64,000 bases of DNA, from positions 18,343 through 82,342 of the forward strand of contig JBICIG010000093.1 of the NCBI GenBank assembly GCA_043101605.1, written 5' to 3'. The position numbers were made by a program, and so were the translations under genes. The notes under the pieces were generated by a model. That model searched no databases. It had not been told where the DNA came from and saw only the letters and a list, made by a program, of their open reading frames with translations. Of this stretch, positions 9,176-17,692 are shown piece by piece. Source of the DNA: JBICIG01 sp043101605 (GTDB lineage: Bacteria > Planctomycetota > Phycisphaerae > Phycisphaerales > UBA1924). The stretch's first letter is position 1; each line of letters begins with the position of its first letter.

Positions 9176-9249
9176 GGCTTTGTTGGAACGAAGGTTAGCA
9201 ATGCGTGCGGGCGGTGGGCGCTGGGACGATCGTGGAGTGGGAATGAGAC

Positions 9250-9279
9250 TTGCCAAACCGGTGCGGTTTGGTGTAGTTT
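9250..9279 (+). promoter_or_regulatory. Candidate promoter with palindromic spacer upstream of first prepilin-like gene
   Basis: TTGCCA (9250-9255) and TAGTTT (9274-9279) are separated by 18 bases. The spacer contains a perfect interrupted palindrome, CCAAACCG-GTG-CGGTTTGG, at 9253-9271. A palindrome lying in the -35/-10 spacer is how MerR-type operators are arranged. It could instead be a stem-loop marking the end of the upstream transcript, although no T-tract follows. Confidence 0.35.
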
Positions 9280-9373
9280 AGAGAAGCCGTAGAGGGGGCG
9301 GCGTTTCTTTTCGCCGCATTCGCGGCATTCGGTAACCCGGGCGTGCAACGCGCCCCATAGAGCGGAGCAGACC

Positions 9374-10426
9374 ATGATTCGCGATCGCGTGATCGTCCGA
9401 GGTCGCCGCGGCGGCTTTACTCTCATCGAACTCTTGGTGGTGATTGCGATCATCGCGCTGTTGATCGGCATTCTGTTGCCGGCATTGGGCGAGGTGCGTC
9501 GGGTTGCGCGTTTGACGCGTTGCCAGGCGAACCTGAGCCAGTTGGGTAAAGCGGCGCTTTCCTACGGCACGGAGTTCCAGGACCGCATCTTCGCGTTCAC
9601 CTGGACCTCGACCGAAGGCCGCAGCAATTTCAACGATCTGAACAGCCAGCGACAGGGCGGCGGGACGAACTCGTCGTCGGCGCAGGCGGTGGACATCATC
9701 CGTCGGCGGACCGGACGCGACAACTTCCAGCTCATTTCGGGCTGGATCCCGAATGTGCTGTACTCGCACCTGGTCCTGCAGGACTACATGGCGGCGAGGC
9801 TCCCCGAGCCGCTGGTGGTCTGCCCGGAAGACAAGAACCGCATCAACTGGCAGAAGGACCCGGTGAACCGGTTCGACGAAGGCTTCTGGCTGCCCGATCA
9901 GCCCTCGCCGACTTCCCAGCGTTGGCCGTACAGCGCGAGCTACCAGCTCACGCCGGCCGGCTACGACCCGCTGCAGAGCACTGCGGTGCGCGGCAGCGTG
10001 CTCCCGATCGCCCAGTCGAGCACGCACAGCTTCTACAGCGTCGATTCGCGGAACCAGCTCGGCAATCTGCGGCTGTCGCAGGTGCAGTTCGCGTCGCAGA
10101 AGGTGATGATGGCCGACTCTCACAGTCGGCATAAGGGCAACATCCAGCTCTACTACGGCTATCGCGACGCGACCCAGCCGGTGCTCTACTACGACAGTTC
10201 CGTGCGTGAGCTCGCGACTGACGACTCCAACCGTGGCTGGAATCCGCGCAGCCCCACGGCCCGCGGCCCGATGATCTACTCGTATGACCCGAGCGATTGG
10301 GAGCCGCCGCTCCGCAACGGTTCGTACGACGGCTCCGATCGCGTCTTCGGGTACTACCGCTGGACGCGTCTGGGCCTCCGCGGCATCGATTCGGGCGCCC
10401 AGGAGGTCGACTCGGGGCAGCTCTGA
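9374..10426 (+). CDS. Prepilin-like protein, tandem paralogue 1
   Basis: The 350-residue protein has a type IV prepilin leader: basic residues, then Gly|FTLIELLVV with Glu at +5 and a long hydrophobic helix (about residues 15-36). It needs a prepilin peptidase for processing. The remaining ~310 residues form a large soluble domain with conserved blocks RRRTGRDNF, GWIPNVLYSHL, MAARLPEPLVVCPEDKN, RWPYSASYQ and a late YYDSSVRE block. The last is like the D-G end motif of planctomycete prepilin-type proteins. Ordinary pilins are about 150 residues, so the C-terminal domain is oversized. The ATG follows GGAG. It heads a row of four paralogues and is nearly identical to the next one over the 5' end. 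Confidence 0.85.
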   Translation: MIRDRVIVRGRRGGFTLIELLVVIAIIALLIGILLPALGEVRRVARLTRCQANLSQLGKAALSYGTEFQDRIFAFTWTSTEGRSNFNDLNSQRQGGGTNSSSAQAVDIIRRRTGRDNFQLISGWIPNVLYSHLVLQDYMAARLPEPLVVCPEDKNRINWQKDPVNRFDEGFWLPDQPSPTSQRWPYSASYQLTPAGYDPLQSTAVRGSVLPIAQSSTHSFYSVDSRNQLGNLRLSQVQFASQKVMMADSHSRHKGNIQLYYGYRDATQPVLYYDSSVRELATDDSNRGWNPRSPTARGPMIYSYDPSDWEPPLRNGSYDGSDRVFGYYRWTRLGLRGIDSGAQEVDSGQL

Positions 10427-10485
10427 TCGGAACCGCTCCGCTCGACCGCGGGTCGGTTCGAGCGTTGGTCGCTGATCGAAACGCG

Positions 10486-10513
10486 TGCCCGGGACCGGAA
10501 GCGGCCCCGGGCA
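10486..10513 (+). promoter_or_regulatory. Stem-loop in the leader of the second prepilin-like gene
   Basis: An 8-bp perfect stem (TGCCCGGG at 10486-10493, CCCGGGCA at 10506-10513) encloses 12 bases. It ends 20 bases before the GGAGGGA ribosome site at 10534. There is no T-tract, so it is more likely a leader structure or mRNA processing/stability element than a terminator. Confidence 0.4.
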
Positions 10514-10547
10514 TGCTTCGCAGAGTCCACGCCGGAGGGAACAGGTC

Positions 10548-11612
10548 ATGAGACTTCTCAGGAACCGTCGTGTCCGCGGCTTTACTCTCATCGAACTCCT
10601 GGTGGTGATTGCGATCATCGCGCTGCTGATCGGCATTCTGTTGCCGGCATTGGGCGAGGTGCGTCGGGTTGCGCGTTTGACGCGTTGCCAGGCGAACCTG
10701 AGCCAGTTGGGCAAGGCGGCGCTTTCCTACGGCACGGAGTTCCAGGACCGCATCTTCGCGTTCACCTGGACGGCCCGCGAAGGCCGGAGCAACTTCAACG
10801 ACCTCGAGTCGCAGCGGACGCAGGGCGGCGTGGCGGCGTCGTCGGCGCAGGCGATCGACATCATCCGCAGGCGCACGGGGCGCGACAACTTCGCGCTCAT
10901 CGGGGGCTGGATCCCGAATGTGCTGTACTCGCACCTGGTGCTGCAGGACTACATGGCGGCCCGCCTCCCCGAGCCGCTGGTCGTCTGCCCGGAGGACAAG
11001 AACCGGCTCAACTGGCAGAAGGACCCGGCGAACCGGTTTGACGAAGGCTTCTGGCTGCCCAACCAGCCCAACGCGGCCGACCCGATCCAGCGTCGCTGGC
11101 CCTACAGCGCGAGCTACCAGCTCACGCCGGCGGGCTACGACCCGATGCAGAGCACGACCGCGACGACCTTCAACCCGGTGCGTCAGGCGGGCACGCACGG
11201 GTTCTACTACACCGACAGTCGCGTGGCGTACGGCAACCAGCGGCTGAGCACGGTGGTGTTCCCGTCGCAGAAGGTGATGATGGCCGACTCGCACGGGCGT
11301 CACAAGAGCAACATCCAGCTCTACTACGGCTACCGCGATTCGACCCAGCCCCTGCTCTACTACGATTCATCGGTGCGAGAGTCTGCGACGAAGGACTCCA
11401 ACCGGGGCTGGGAGCCGGCGAGCAAGACCTCGCGGTCGCCGCACCGGTTCAGCTATGCCCCGAGTCTCTGGGAGCCGCCGCTGCGGGATGGCAGTTGGCC
11501 GGACTTGGGCGGCTCGGGGGGCGATCCGGTCTTTGGTTGGTATCGCTACACCCGGCTGGGGCTGAAGGGGATCGACTTCGGCGCCCGCGAGGTGGATAGC
11601 GGACAGCTCTGA
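10548..11612 (+). CDS. Prepilin-like protein, tandem paralogue 2
   Basis: This 354-residue paralogue of the preceding gene has the same leader (RGFTLIELLVV), hydrophobic helix and large C-terminal domain with all conserved blocks. The start ATG at 10548 follows a strong GGAGGGA site. From the FTLIELL codons to the TEFQDRIFAFTW codons the DNA differs from paralogue 1 at only about four positions. The later parts are visibly more diverged, for example around the QSTTATTFN segment. That pattern points to recent duplication or gene conversion of the 5' part. The protein would be an inner-membrane prepilin and later a pseudopilin- or pilus-like subunit. Function of the large domain is unknown. Confidence 0.85.
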   Translation: MRLLRNRRVRGFTLIELLVVIAIIALLIGILLPALGEVRRVARLTRCQANLSQLGKAALSYGTEFQDRIFAFTWTAREGRSNFNDLESQRTQGGVAASSAQAIDIIRRRTGRDNFALIGGWIPNVLYSHLVLQDYMAARLPEPLVVCPEDKNRLNWQKDPANRFDEGFWLPNQPNAADPIQRRWPYSASYQLTPAGYDPMQSTTATTFNPVRQAGTHGFYYTDSRVAYGNQRLSTVVFPSQKVMMADSHGRHKSNIQLYYGYRDSTQPLLYYDSSVRESATKDSNRGWEPASKTSRSPHRFSYAPSLWEPPLRDGSWPDLGGSGGDPVFGWYRYTRLGLKGIDFGAREVDSGQL

Positions 11613-11649
11613 TCGCGAACTGTTCGGAATCCGTCAAAAATAGACCGCG

Positions 11650-11695
11650 CCCCCGCGAACCGATGCGTAAACTGGTCCGAATCGGATCGCGGGGG
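11650..11695 (+). promoter_or_regulatory. Long inverted repeat between paralogues 2 and 3
   Basis: Two 15-base arms (11650-11664 and 11681-11695) are complementary except at one position and enclose 16 bases. It lies 38 bases after the stop of paralogue 2 and 90 bases before paralogue 3. It could end the first transcript, without a T-tract, or act as a leader structure or operator for the next gene. Confidence 0.45.
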
Positions 11696-11729
11696 GAGTG
11701 CGGGGTCACTGCACCAAGGAAGCGGTGTA

Positions 11730-11773
11730 CCGGAACAAATCCGGAAGAGATCCGGAACATAGCCGGAACAAAG
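11730..11773 (+). repeat. Four tandem copies of an 11-bp unit in the leader of paralogue 3
   Basis: The unit CCGGAACAWAG occurs four times in register, starting at 11730, 11741, 11752 and 11763; the second copy reads CCGGAAGAGAT. The array ends 11 bases before the start codon, and the last copy runs into the AAAGAGG ribosome site. Spacing of one helical turn would place each copy on the same DNA face. Confidence 0.7.
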
Positions 11774-11784
11774 AGGTACCAAAG

Positions 11785-12834
11785 ATGATGCATCCGTTGA
11801 GGTGGCGAGGAGCCGACCGGAAGTCGGGCTTCACGCTGATTGAACTTCTTGTCGTCATTGCGATCATCGCGCTCCTGATCGGCATCCTGCTGCCGGCGCT
11901 GGGCGAGGTTCGCCGCGTCGCGCGGATGACCAAGTGCCAGGCGAACCTGAGCCAGATCGGCAAGGCGTCCGCCTCGTACGCGACCGAGTTCCAGGACCGG
12001 ATCTTCTCGTTCTCCTGGACGGCCAACGAGGGGCGGAGCACCTTCAACGATCTCGAGTCGCAGCGTCGCACGGGCGGCGTGGCGGCGTCGGCGGCTCAGG
12101 CGGTCGACATCATCCGCCGGCGCACCGGCCGCGAGAACTTCCCGCGGATCGACGGCTGGATCCCCAATGTGCTGTACACGCACCTCGTGCTGCAGGACTA
12201 CATGGCGGCCCGCCTGCCCGAGCCGCTGGTGGTCTGCCCCGAGGACAAGAACCGCAACAACTGGCAGAAGGACCCCGTCAACCGCTTCGACGAGGGCTTC
12301 TGGCTCCCCGAGCAGCCCTCGCCGGACTCCAAGCGTTGGCCGTACAGCGCCAGCTACCAGATGGTCCCGGCCGGGTATGACCCGAACCAGAGCACGGCGG
12401 TCCCCGGTCTCGGCCGCATCTACCAGACCGCGCACAACACCTACTTCACCTTCACGAATGTCGGCTACGGCAACCTGAAGTACGCCCAGGTGCAGTTCAG
12501 CTCGCAGAAGGTCCTGATGATGGACTCGCACGGGCGGCACAAGGGCAATGTCCAGCTCTATTACGGGTATCGCGATTCCACCCAGCCCCTGCTCTTCTTC
12601 GATTCCTCGGTCCGCGAGGGCGCGACCAAGGACGCCAATCGCGGCTGGAACCCCGCCTCGCCCACCAGCCGGACGCCTTCCCGCATCACCTACACCCCGG
12701 CGGAGTACGAGCCGCCGCTGCGTGACGGGTCGTACGGTGGTGGCGATGTGAACTTCGGCTACTACCGCTGGACGCGCCTCGGCCTGAAGGGCATCGACTT
12801 TGGCGCCCGCGAGGTGGACTCCGGTCAGCTCTGA
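11785..12834 (+). CDS. Prepilin-like protein, tandem paralogue 3
   Basis: This 349-residue third member has the prepilin leader (KSGFTLIELLVV, Glu at +5), hydrophobic helix and the same large C-terminal domain: GWIPNVLYTHL, MAARLPEPLVVCPEDKN, RWPYSASYQ, and the late block LLFFDSSVREG. Its protein sequence stays close to paralogues 1 and 2, but codon choice has drifted much further, so it is an older copy. Start at the first of two adjacent ATGs (11785), behind AAAGAGG. A strong terminator follows the gene. As with its sisters, export and assembly through the type II/type IV-like machinery encoded downstream is a reasonable inference; the precise role is unknown. Confidence 0.85.
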   Translation: MMHPLRWRGADRKSGFTLIELLVVIAIIALLIGILLPALGEVRRVARMTKCQANLSQIGKASASYATEFQDRIFSFSWTANEGRSTFNDLESQRRTGGVAASAAQAVDIIRRRTGRENFPRIDGWIPNVLYTHLVLQDYMAARLPEPLVVCPEDKNRNNWQKDPVNRFDEGFWLPEQPSPDSKRWPYSASYQMVPAGYDPNQSTAVPGLGRIYQTAHNTYFTFTNVGYGNLKYAQVQFSSQKVLMMDSHGRHKGNVQLYYGYRDSTQPLLFFDSSVREGATKDANRGWNPASPTSRTPSRITYTPAEYEPPLRDGSYGGGDVNFGYYRWTRLGLKGIDFGAREVDSGQL

Positions 12835-12870
12835 TCCGACGGCTTCGGCCGACTCATCCAGTTCTTTCGG

Positions 12871-12903
12871 CCGCCCCGGTTCACGCCGGGGCGGTTCGTT
12901 TCT
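12871..12903 (+). terminator. Rho-independent terminator after paralogue 3
   Basis: A 9-bp perfect GC stem (CCGCCCCGG at 12871, CCGGGGCGG at 12886) with a six-base loop is followed by TTCGTTTCT. It lies 37 bases after the stop codon and ends the run of three closely related genes. Confidence 0.8.
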
Positions 12904-13026
12904 GCCGCTGATCCCACACGGCGATTCGCGCCATCTGAATCGCGCGGGTGGTTCCCCACCCGGAGCGTTTGGCGCATACTGGGGCGGTCTTTCCGCGTCA
13001 CTGTTTCGATCGGGAAAGGGATTGCC

Positions 13027-14235
13027 ATGGCAGTGATGACAAGCATGTCAGGAACGATTGGATCCGGATCGCCGCATCTCCCGCTCGCCAGGCCTGCCCG
13101 GCTCGCGCGAAGGGGTTTGACGCTGTTCGAGCTTCTGATCGCCGGCTCGACGCTGCTGGCCGGGACGGCGCTGCTGTTGCCCTCGCTCTCTCGCGCGCGG
13201 GAAGCCGCCCGCGACACGGTGTCGCTCTCGAACCTGCGTCAGTTGTCGATGGCGAGCATGACCTATTCGACGGAGTTTCGCGATCGGCTGCCGGCGTTCA
13301 ACTGGACCGACCGGCTCGGCGCGTCGAGGTATGACGATCTCGAGCGGCAGCGGGCCCGGGGCGGGGCGGCGTCGCGAGCGGCGCAGGCGGTGGACCTGCT
13401 CCGCCGCCGTGCCGGGCGGGAGGACATCCCGCCGATCGAAGGCTGGCTCCCTGATCCGCTCTACACGCCGGTGCTCCTGAGCGAGTATCTGACGGCCCGG
13501 CTCCCGGAGAACATCGTGGTCTCGCCACGGGACGCACTTCTTGGCGACTGGCAGGACGACCCGCGGGGGAGCTTCGATCGGGGGGGTTGGGGCGATCGTC
13601 AGCCCGAGCCGACGCCCGGAGCGAAGCGCTGGCCCTATTCGAGTTCCTACGAGTTCGTCCCGGCGGGCTGGGACGCGGCCCAGACGCTCGCGACCCGGCC
13701 CGGCTTCGAGCGAACGCCGGTGCGACAGGGTCGGCGGCACGACGTCTATCTCGTCAGCGACTCCCTGGATCTCCCCGCGCCGCAGGTGTCGATGGCGATG
13801 TTCCCCGCGAGCAAGGTTCAGATCGTCGAGTCGATCGGCACGGGCAGGAGCGGGCTGTTCGGAACGGGCACGACGAGGCGTTTCTTCACCAGCCCGGGCG
13901 TGCGCTCGCCGCAGGCGTTCTTCGACGGGCACGCGAGGATCATCGAGGCCTCGGGAGTGAACCCGGGTTGGGATCCGCACAAGCCGAGCGGCGCGGCGCC
14001 GACGCTGTTCGCGGCCGGAGTCGATCCATGGCACTTCGCCGAGGATCCGGACCTGATGCCCGAGACCGTCGCGGGTCGCCAGCGATGGACGCGAGGCGGG
14101 CTGCGGGGGATCGATGTCGATGCGCCAGAGATCGCGACGGGCCAGCCCGGCGCGTGGGACGGGCGGACCGAGGGGTGGCAGGGCGTCGTGATGGAAGCCG
14201 AGCGGCGGGATGGGACGACGCCCGTCGACTGGTGA
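13027..14235 (+). CDS. Diverged prepilin-like protein, tandem paralogue 4
   Basis: This 402-residue protein has a prepilin-like segment RGLTLFELLIAG starting near residue 30, with Glu at +5 but a weaker hydrophobic helix than its neighbours. The soluble part aligns block for block with the three upstream proteins: FRDRLPAFNW, DDLERQRARGG, VDLLRRRAGRED, EGWLPDPLYTP, TARLPENIVVSPRD, RWPYSSSYEFVPAGWD, and a late QAFFDGHAR block. It differs by a long basic N-terminus and a C-terminal extension. It has its own ribosome site (GGGAAAGGG) and lies beyond the terminator of the first three. It is an ancient member of the same family that has probably taken a distinct role. Function unknown. Confidence 0.75.
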   Translation: MAVMTSMSGTIGSGSPHLPLARPARLARRGLTLFELLIAGSTLLAGTALLLPSLSRAREAARDTVSLSNLRQLSMASMTYSTEFRDRLPAFNWTDRLGASRYDDLERQRARGGAASRAAQAVDLLRRRAGREDIPPIEGWLPDPLYTPVLLSEYLTARLPENIVVSPRDALLGDWQDDPRGSFDRGGWGDRQPEPTPGAKRWPYSSSYEFVPAGWDAAQTLATRPGFERTPVRQGRRHDVYLVSDSLDLPAPQVSMAMFPASKVQIVESIGTGRSGLFGTGTTRRFFTSPGVRSPQAFFDGHARIIEASGVNPGWDPHKPSGAAPTLFAAGVDPWHFAEDPDLMPETVAGRQRWTRGGLRGIDVDAPEIATGQPGAWDGRTEGWQGVVMEAERRDGTTPVDW

Positions 14236-14362
14236 GTGAGGCCGGCGGGTCCCGGCCCGCCGCGGCCGCGTAGGATCCCGCGTCGCTCGGCGTGCGGCGG
14301 GCGGGTTGCCCGGCCGCGGGTTGCTTGCCGAGCCGTGACCCACCGGCGCGGGAGGCGAAGGC

Positions 14363-15334
14363 GTGAAGGTTCTCATCGCGGACAAGTTCGAGGCCGAGGG
14401 CGTGGCCGGTCTCGAGGGGCTCGGTTGCGAGGTGATCCAGAGCCCGGATCTCGAGGGCGAATCGCTGGCCGATGCCGTGGCGCGGGCCAAGCCCGACGCG
14501 CTGATCGTGCGTTCGACGAAGGTGGGCGCGGCGGTGATCGCCGCGGGCGAGTCGCTGCGGCTGATCATCCGCGCCGGCGCGGGTACGGACAACATCGACT
14601 CGAACGCGGCGACCGAGCGCGGGATCGCGGTCTGCAACTGTCCCGGGATGAACGCCGACGCGGTCGCCGAACTGACGATGGGGCTGATGATCGCGTGCGA
14701 TCGGCGGATCGTCGAGCAGACCAACCAGCTCGCGGGCGGGCGCTGGAACAAGAAGGAATTCTCGAAATCGCGCGGGCTCAAAGGCCGGCACCTGCTGGTG
14801 GTGGGCACGGGCGCGATCGGGCTGGGGGTGGTCCGCCGGGCCAAGGCGTTCGGGATGCATGTGTCGGTGCAGTCGCGGAGCCTGACGCGCAAGTGGGCGA
14901 CCGAACTCGGCGTCGGGCTGGTCGGTTCCTCGCGTGAGGACCTGCTCAAGGCCCTGCCCGATATGGATGTGGTGTCGATGCATGTGCCGCTGGGCGACGA
15001 CACGATGGACCTGTGCAACGCCGACTTCTTCGGCGCGATGAAGCCCGGATCGATCTTCCTGAACACCTCGCGGGGCGGGGTGGTCGATGAGTCGGCCCTC
15101 CTCGAGGCGGTCGAGAAGCGGGGGATCCGGGCGGGGGTGGATGTCTACAACGACCAGCCCTCGGGCAAGGATGAGCCCTGGCAGTGCCCGCTGGCGGGTG
15201 TTCCCGGGGTGGTCACGACCCATCACTGCGGGGCCTCGACCGACCAGGCGCAGCTCGCGGTCGCCGAGGAGGTCGTGCGTATCATTCGGATGTACCAGGC
15301 CCACGGGACCTTCGAGAACCGAGTCAACGGCTGA
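14363..15334 (+). CDS. serA: D-3-phosphoglycerate dehydrogenase (short form)
   Basis: This 323-residue NAD-dependent 2-hydroxyacid dehydrogenase would catalyse the first step of serine synthesis, 3-phosphoglycerate to 3-phosphohydroxypyruvate. Visible features are the substrate-side RAGAGTDNID, the Rossmann motif GTGAIGLGV, the catalytic Arg in NTSRGGVVDE, and the late glutamate and histidine regions (DVYNDQP, HHCGAST). No ACT or ASB regulatory domain follows, so serine feedback of the long-form type is not expected. The GTG start at 14363 has GGAGG eight bases upstream. It is directly followed, 18 bases later, by serC, which fixes the substrate better than sequence alone. Confidence 0.9.
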   Translation: MKVLIADKFEAEGVAGLEGLGCEVIQSPDLEGESLADAVARAKPDALIVRSTKVGAAVIAAGESLRLIIRAGAGTDNIDSNAATERGIAVCNCPGMNADAVAELTMGLMIACDRRIVEQTNQLAGGRWNKKEFSKSRGLKGRHLLVVGTGAIGLGVVRRAKAFGMHVSVQSRSLTRKWATELGVGLVGSSREDLLKALPDMDVVSMHVPLGDDTMDLCNADFFGAMKPGSIFLNTSRGGVVDESALLEAVEKRGIRAGVDVYNDQPSGKDEPWQCPLAGVPGVVTTHHCGASTDQAQLAVAEEVVRIIRMYQAHGTFENRVNG

Positions 15335-15352
15335 CGCCGCGGGAGAATCGCG

Positions 15353-16483
15353 ATGACGAGCACCAGCACGACCGTTTCGTCCGCTGCCGGCGGCACTTCG
15401 GGGCGGACCTACAACTTCTCGGCCGGTCCCGGGGCGCTGCCCGAGTCGGTCCTGCGGCAGGCGCAGGAGGACATCTGGGATCTCTTCGGCACGGGCATCG
15501 GGATCCTTGAGCACAGCCACCGGGGCAAGGCGTACGACCGCGTGCTCGAGGAGGCGATCGCCGACTGCCGCAAGGTCGGGAGCATCCCCGATGACTACGA
15601 GGTGATGTTCGTCCAGGGCGGCGCGACGACGCAGTGTTTCCAGGTGCCGATGTACTTCCTCGCCGAGGACCGCACCGCGGACTACTTTGAGACGGGCAAG
15701 TGGGCGCAGGACTCCATCCACGAGGCCAAGCGCTACGGGCATGTGCATGTCTGCGGCTCGTCGGCGGCGTCGAACTTCGACCACATCCCCACCGGCGACG
15801 AGGTGTCGCACTCGGACAATCCGGTCTATGTCCACTTCACCTCGAACAACACGATCATGGGCACCGAGTTCCAGACCGAGCCCGAGGCTCCCGGCGATGC
15901 GTTCCTCGTGTGCGACGCGTCGAGCGATATCTTCAGCCGCCCGATCGATGTGACCAAGTACGGCTTCATCTACGCGGGCGGGCAGAAGAACCTGGGCCCG
16001 GCGGGCACGGTGCTGGTGATCGCCCGCAAGGATGTGCTCAAGCGCAATGTGCGCGAGATGCCGTGGATGCTCGACTACGCGCTGCTCGCCAAGAAGGAAT
16101 CACGGTACAACACCCCGCCGACCTTCGGCGTGTACCTGATGGGGCAGGTCTTCAAGTGGATCCTGTCGCAGGGCGGCGTCAACGCGATCGAGAAGGCCAA
16201 CCGCGACAAGGCGAAGATCATCTACGATGTCATCGACGCCAGCGGCTTCTACGAGGGGCACGCCACCCTTGAGAGCCGCTCGATGATGAACATCACCTTC
16301 CGGCTCCCCTCCGAGGAACTGACCGAGAAGTTCATCGCCGAGGCGGGCGAGCACGGCATGGACGGGCTGCCCGGGCATCGCTCTGTCGGGGGCATCCGCG
16401 CCTCGATCTACAACGCTTTCCCCCGGGCGGGCTGCGAGGCGTTCGCCCAGTTCATGCGCGACTTCGAGCAGCGGAACGGCTGA
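15353..16483 (+). CDS. serC: Phosphoserine aminotransferase
   Basis: This 376-residue PLP enzyme of class V would convert 3-phosphohydroxypyruvate plus glutamate to phosphoserine. Near the N-terminus NFSAGPGALPESVL is the family signature, followed by EHSHRGKAY and the cofactor-binding FVQGGATTQ. The PLP lysine sits in AGGQKNLGPAG, and the C-terminal GLPGHRSVGGIRASIYNAF contains the substrate-binding arginines. Length is close to the usual 360. The ATG follows GGGAG. It forms a two-gene operon with serA; the third enzyme, SerB, is not in the window. Confidence 0.95.
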   Translation: MTSTSTTVSSAAGGTSGRTYNFSAGPGALPESVLRQAQEDIWDLFGTGIGILEHSHRGKAYDRVLEEAIADCRKVGSIPDDYEVMFVQGGATTQCFQVPMYFLAEDRTADYFETGKWAQDSIHEAKRYGHVHVCGSSAASNFDHIPTGDEVSHSDNPVYVHFTSNNTIMGTEFQTEPEAPGDAFLVCDASSDIFSRPIDVTKYGFIYAGGQKNLGPAGTVLVIARKDVLKRNVREMPWMLDYALLAKKESRYNTPPTFGVYLMGQVFKWILSQGGVNAIEKANRDKAKIIYDVIDASGFYEGHATLESRSMMNITFRLPSEELTEKFIAEAGEHGMDGLPGHRSVGGIRASIYNAFPRAGCEAFAQFMRDFEQRNG

Positions 16484-16510
16484 GCCGGTCCGCCGGCGCC
16501 TCCGAAGGGC

Positions 16511-17548
16511 TCAGCCCAACCGGGCCAGGCAAGCGGCGACGACCTCGTCGGTCGAGATGCGTTCCATCAGGGCGACGCCGCGCGCGTCGTCCTTGTGCGT
16601 CGTGATCTCGCTCTCGTCAGCGTGCTGGATGACATCCCGCGCGTGGCGGTAGGGCCCGACGCGATCGATGCGCGTGGGGCCGAACAACGCCACCATCGGG
16701 CGGTCGAATCCCACGGCCATGTGGATCGCGGCCGAGTCGTTGGCGACCACCAGTCGGCTGTGCTCGATCAGCCCCATCAAGCCGCCGATGGGCGTCTGTC
16801 CGATCAGATCGAGCACCCGGTCGCTCCGCGCGGCCAGTTGGAGGAGCGGGGCGCACTGGTCGCGTTCGTCCGGCCCGCCAACGAGCCCGATGGTCCACGG
16901 GCCGGCCTCGAGGAGCGCCCGCGCCAGCTCCGCGAAGCGGTGGGCCGGCCAGCGTTTGCCGGGCCAGCGCGAGGTCGGCGCAAGGATGATGTCGGGGCGC
17001 TGGGATTCCGCCGGAGCGTGCTCGGGCGGGGTGAACAGACGCATGTCGCGCACCGGTTCGATGCCCAGCGGTTCGACCAGCGAGAGCATCCGGTCGACGG
17101 TGTGCGGGGCGTCGATCGGCGCGACCTTGTGCGTGTAGTGAAGGGCGGCTCCTTCGCGGGCGTCGGCCGGGCCGATCCGTGTCGCCGCCCCCGTCAGCCG
17201 GGTGATCCACCCGGAGCGGGCGAGCCCCTGAGCGTCGATGACGATGTCGTAGCGACGCCGGCGGATGGAGCGGGCCCACCCGGTGACGCGGAGCAACCGA
17301 CCCGACTTGGCCCACCTCCCCAGGGCTTTGCGCGGGAACGGGATGGCTTCGGAGAGGTCCGGGTGGGCCCGGATCGCGTCGACAAACGAATCCTGGACGA
17401 GCCAATCGATTCTTGCGTCGGGGTAGGCCCGGCGGAGCGAGACCAGCAGCGGGACCGTTCGGCAGACATCGCCCAACGCGCTCGGGCGGACCAACAGGAT
17501 CCGCTCTCGGCCCTCCCGATCCCGACTGACTGATTCCCGCTTCTTCAT
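16511..17548 (-). CDS. Glycosyltransferase family 9 (heptosyltransferase-like)
   Basis: This 345-residue enzyme has the GT-B fold of ADP-heptose:LPS heptosyltransferases. Near the N-terminus RILLVRPSALGDVCRTVPLL is the acceptor-side signature. The C-terminal half has the donor-side pieces APTSRWPGKRWP, GLVGGPDERD, VVANDSAAIHMAVGFDRPMVALFGPT. By family it adds heptose to lipid A core, or to another cell-envelope glycan, on the inner face of the membrane. Sequence alone does not separate WaaC, WaaF or WaaQ-type specificity. It converges with serC and is divergent from the next gene. Confidence 0.85.
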   Translation of the reverse strand: MKKRESVSRDREGRERILLVRPSALGDVCRTVPLLVSLRRAYPDARIDWLVQDSFVDAIRAHPDLSEAIPFPRKALGRWAKSGRLLRVTGWARSIRRRRYDIVIDAQGLARSGWITRLTGAATRIGPADAREGAALHYTHKVAPIDAPHTVDRMLSLVEPLGIEPVRDMRLFTPPEHAPAESQRPDIILAPTSRWPGKRWPAHRFAELARALLEAGPWTIGLVGGPDERDQCAPLLQLAARSDRVLDLIGQTPIGGLMGLIEHSRLVVANDSAAIHMAVGFDRPMVALFGPTRIDRVGPYRHARDVIQHADESEITTHKDDARGVALMERISTDEVVAACLARLG

Positions 17549-17692
17549 CGAGCCCGCATGGTAAGGCGTCGGCGGGGGCGGTTAGGATTCGGCCCTCCCG
17601 GGGATTCACCCGGCAGGGCCCTGAAACCGGCCGGGCCTGAATCCCAAGCCATGGGTGGACCCGAGCAACCAGCAAACGACGGAGGTACGAGG

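Noticed and set aside
9374..11612. Possibility that paralogues 1 and 2 are a duplicate made by misassembly
   Set aside because: They differ throughout the 3' half, have different leaders and different intergenic sequence, so they are real distinct genes.
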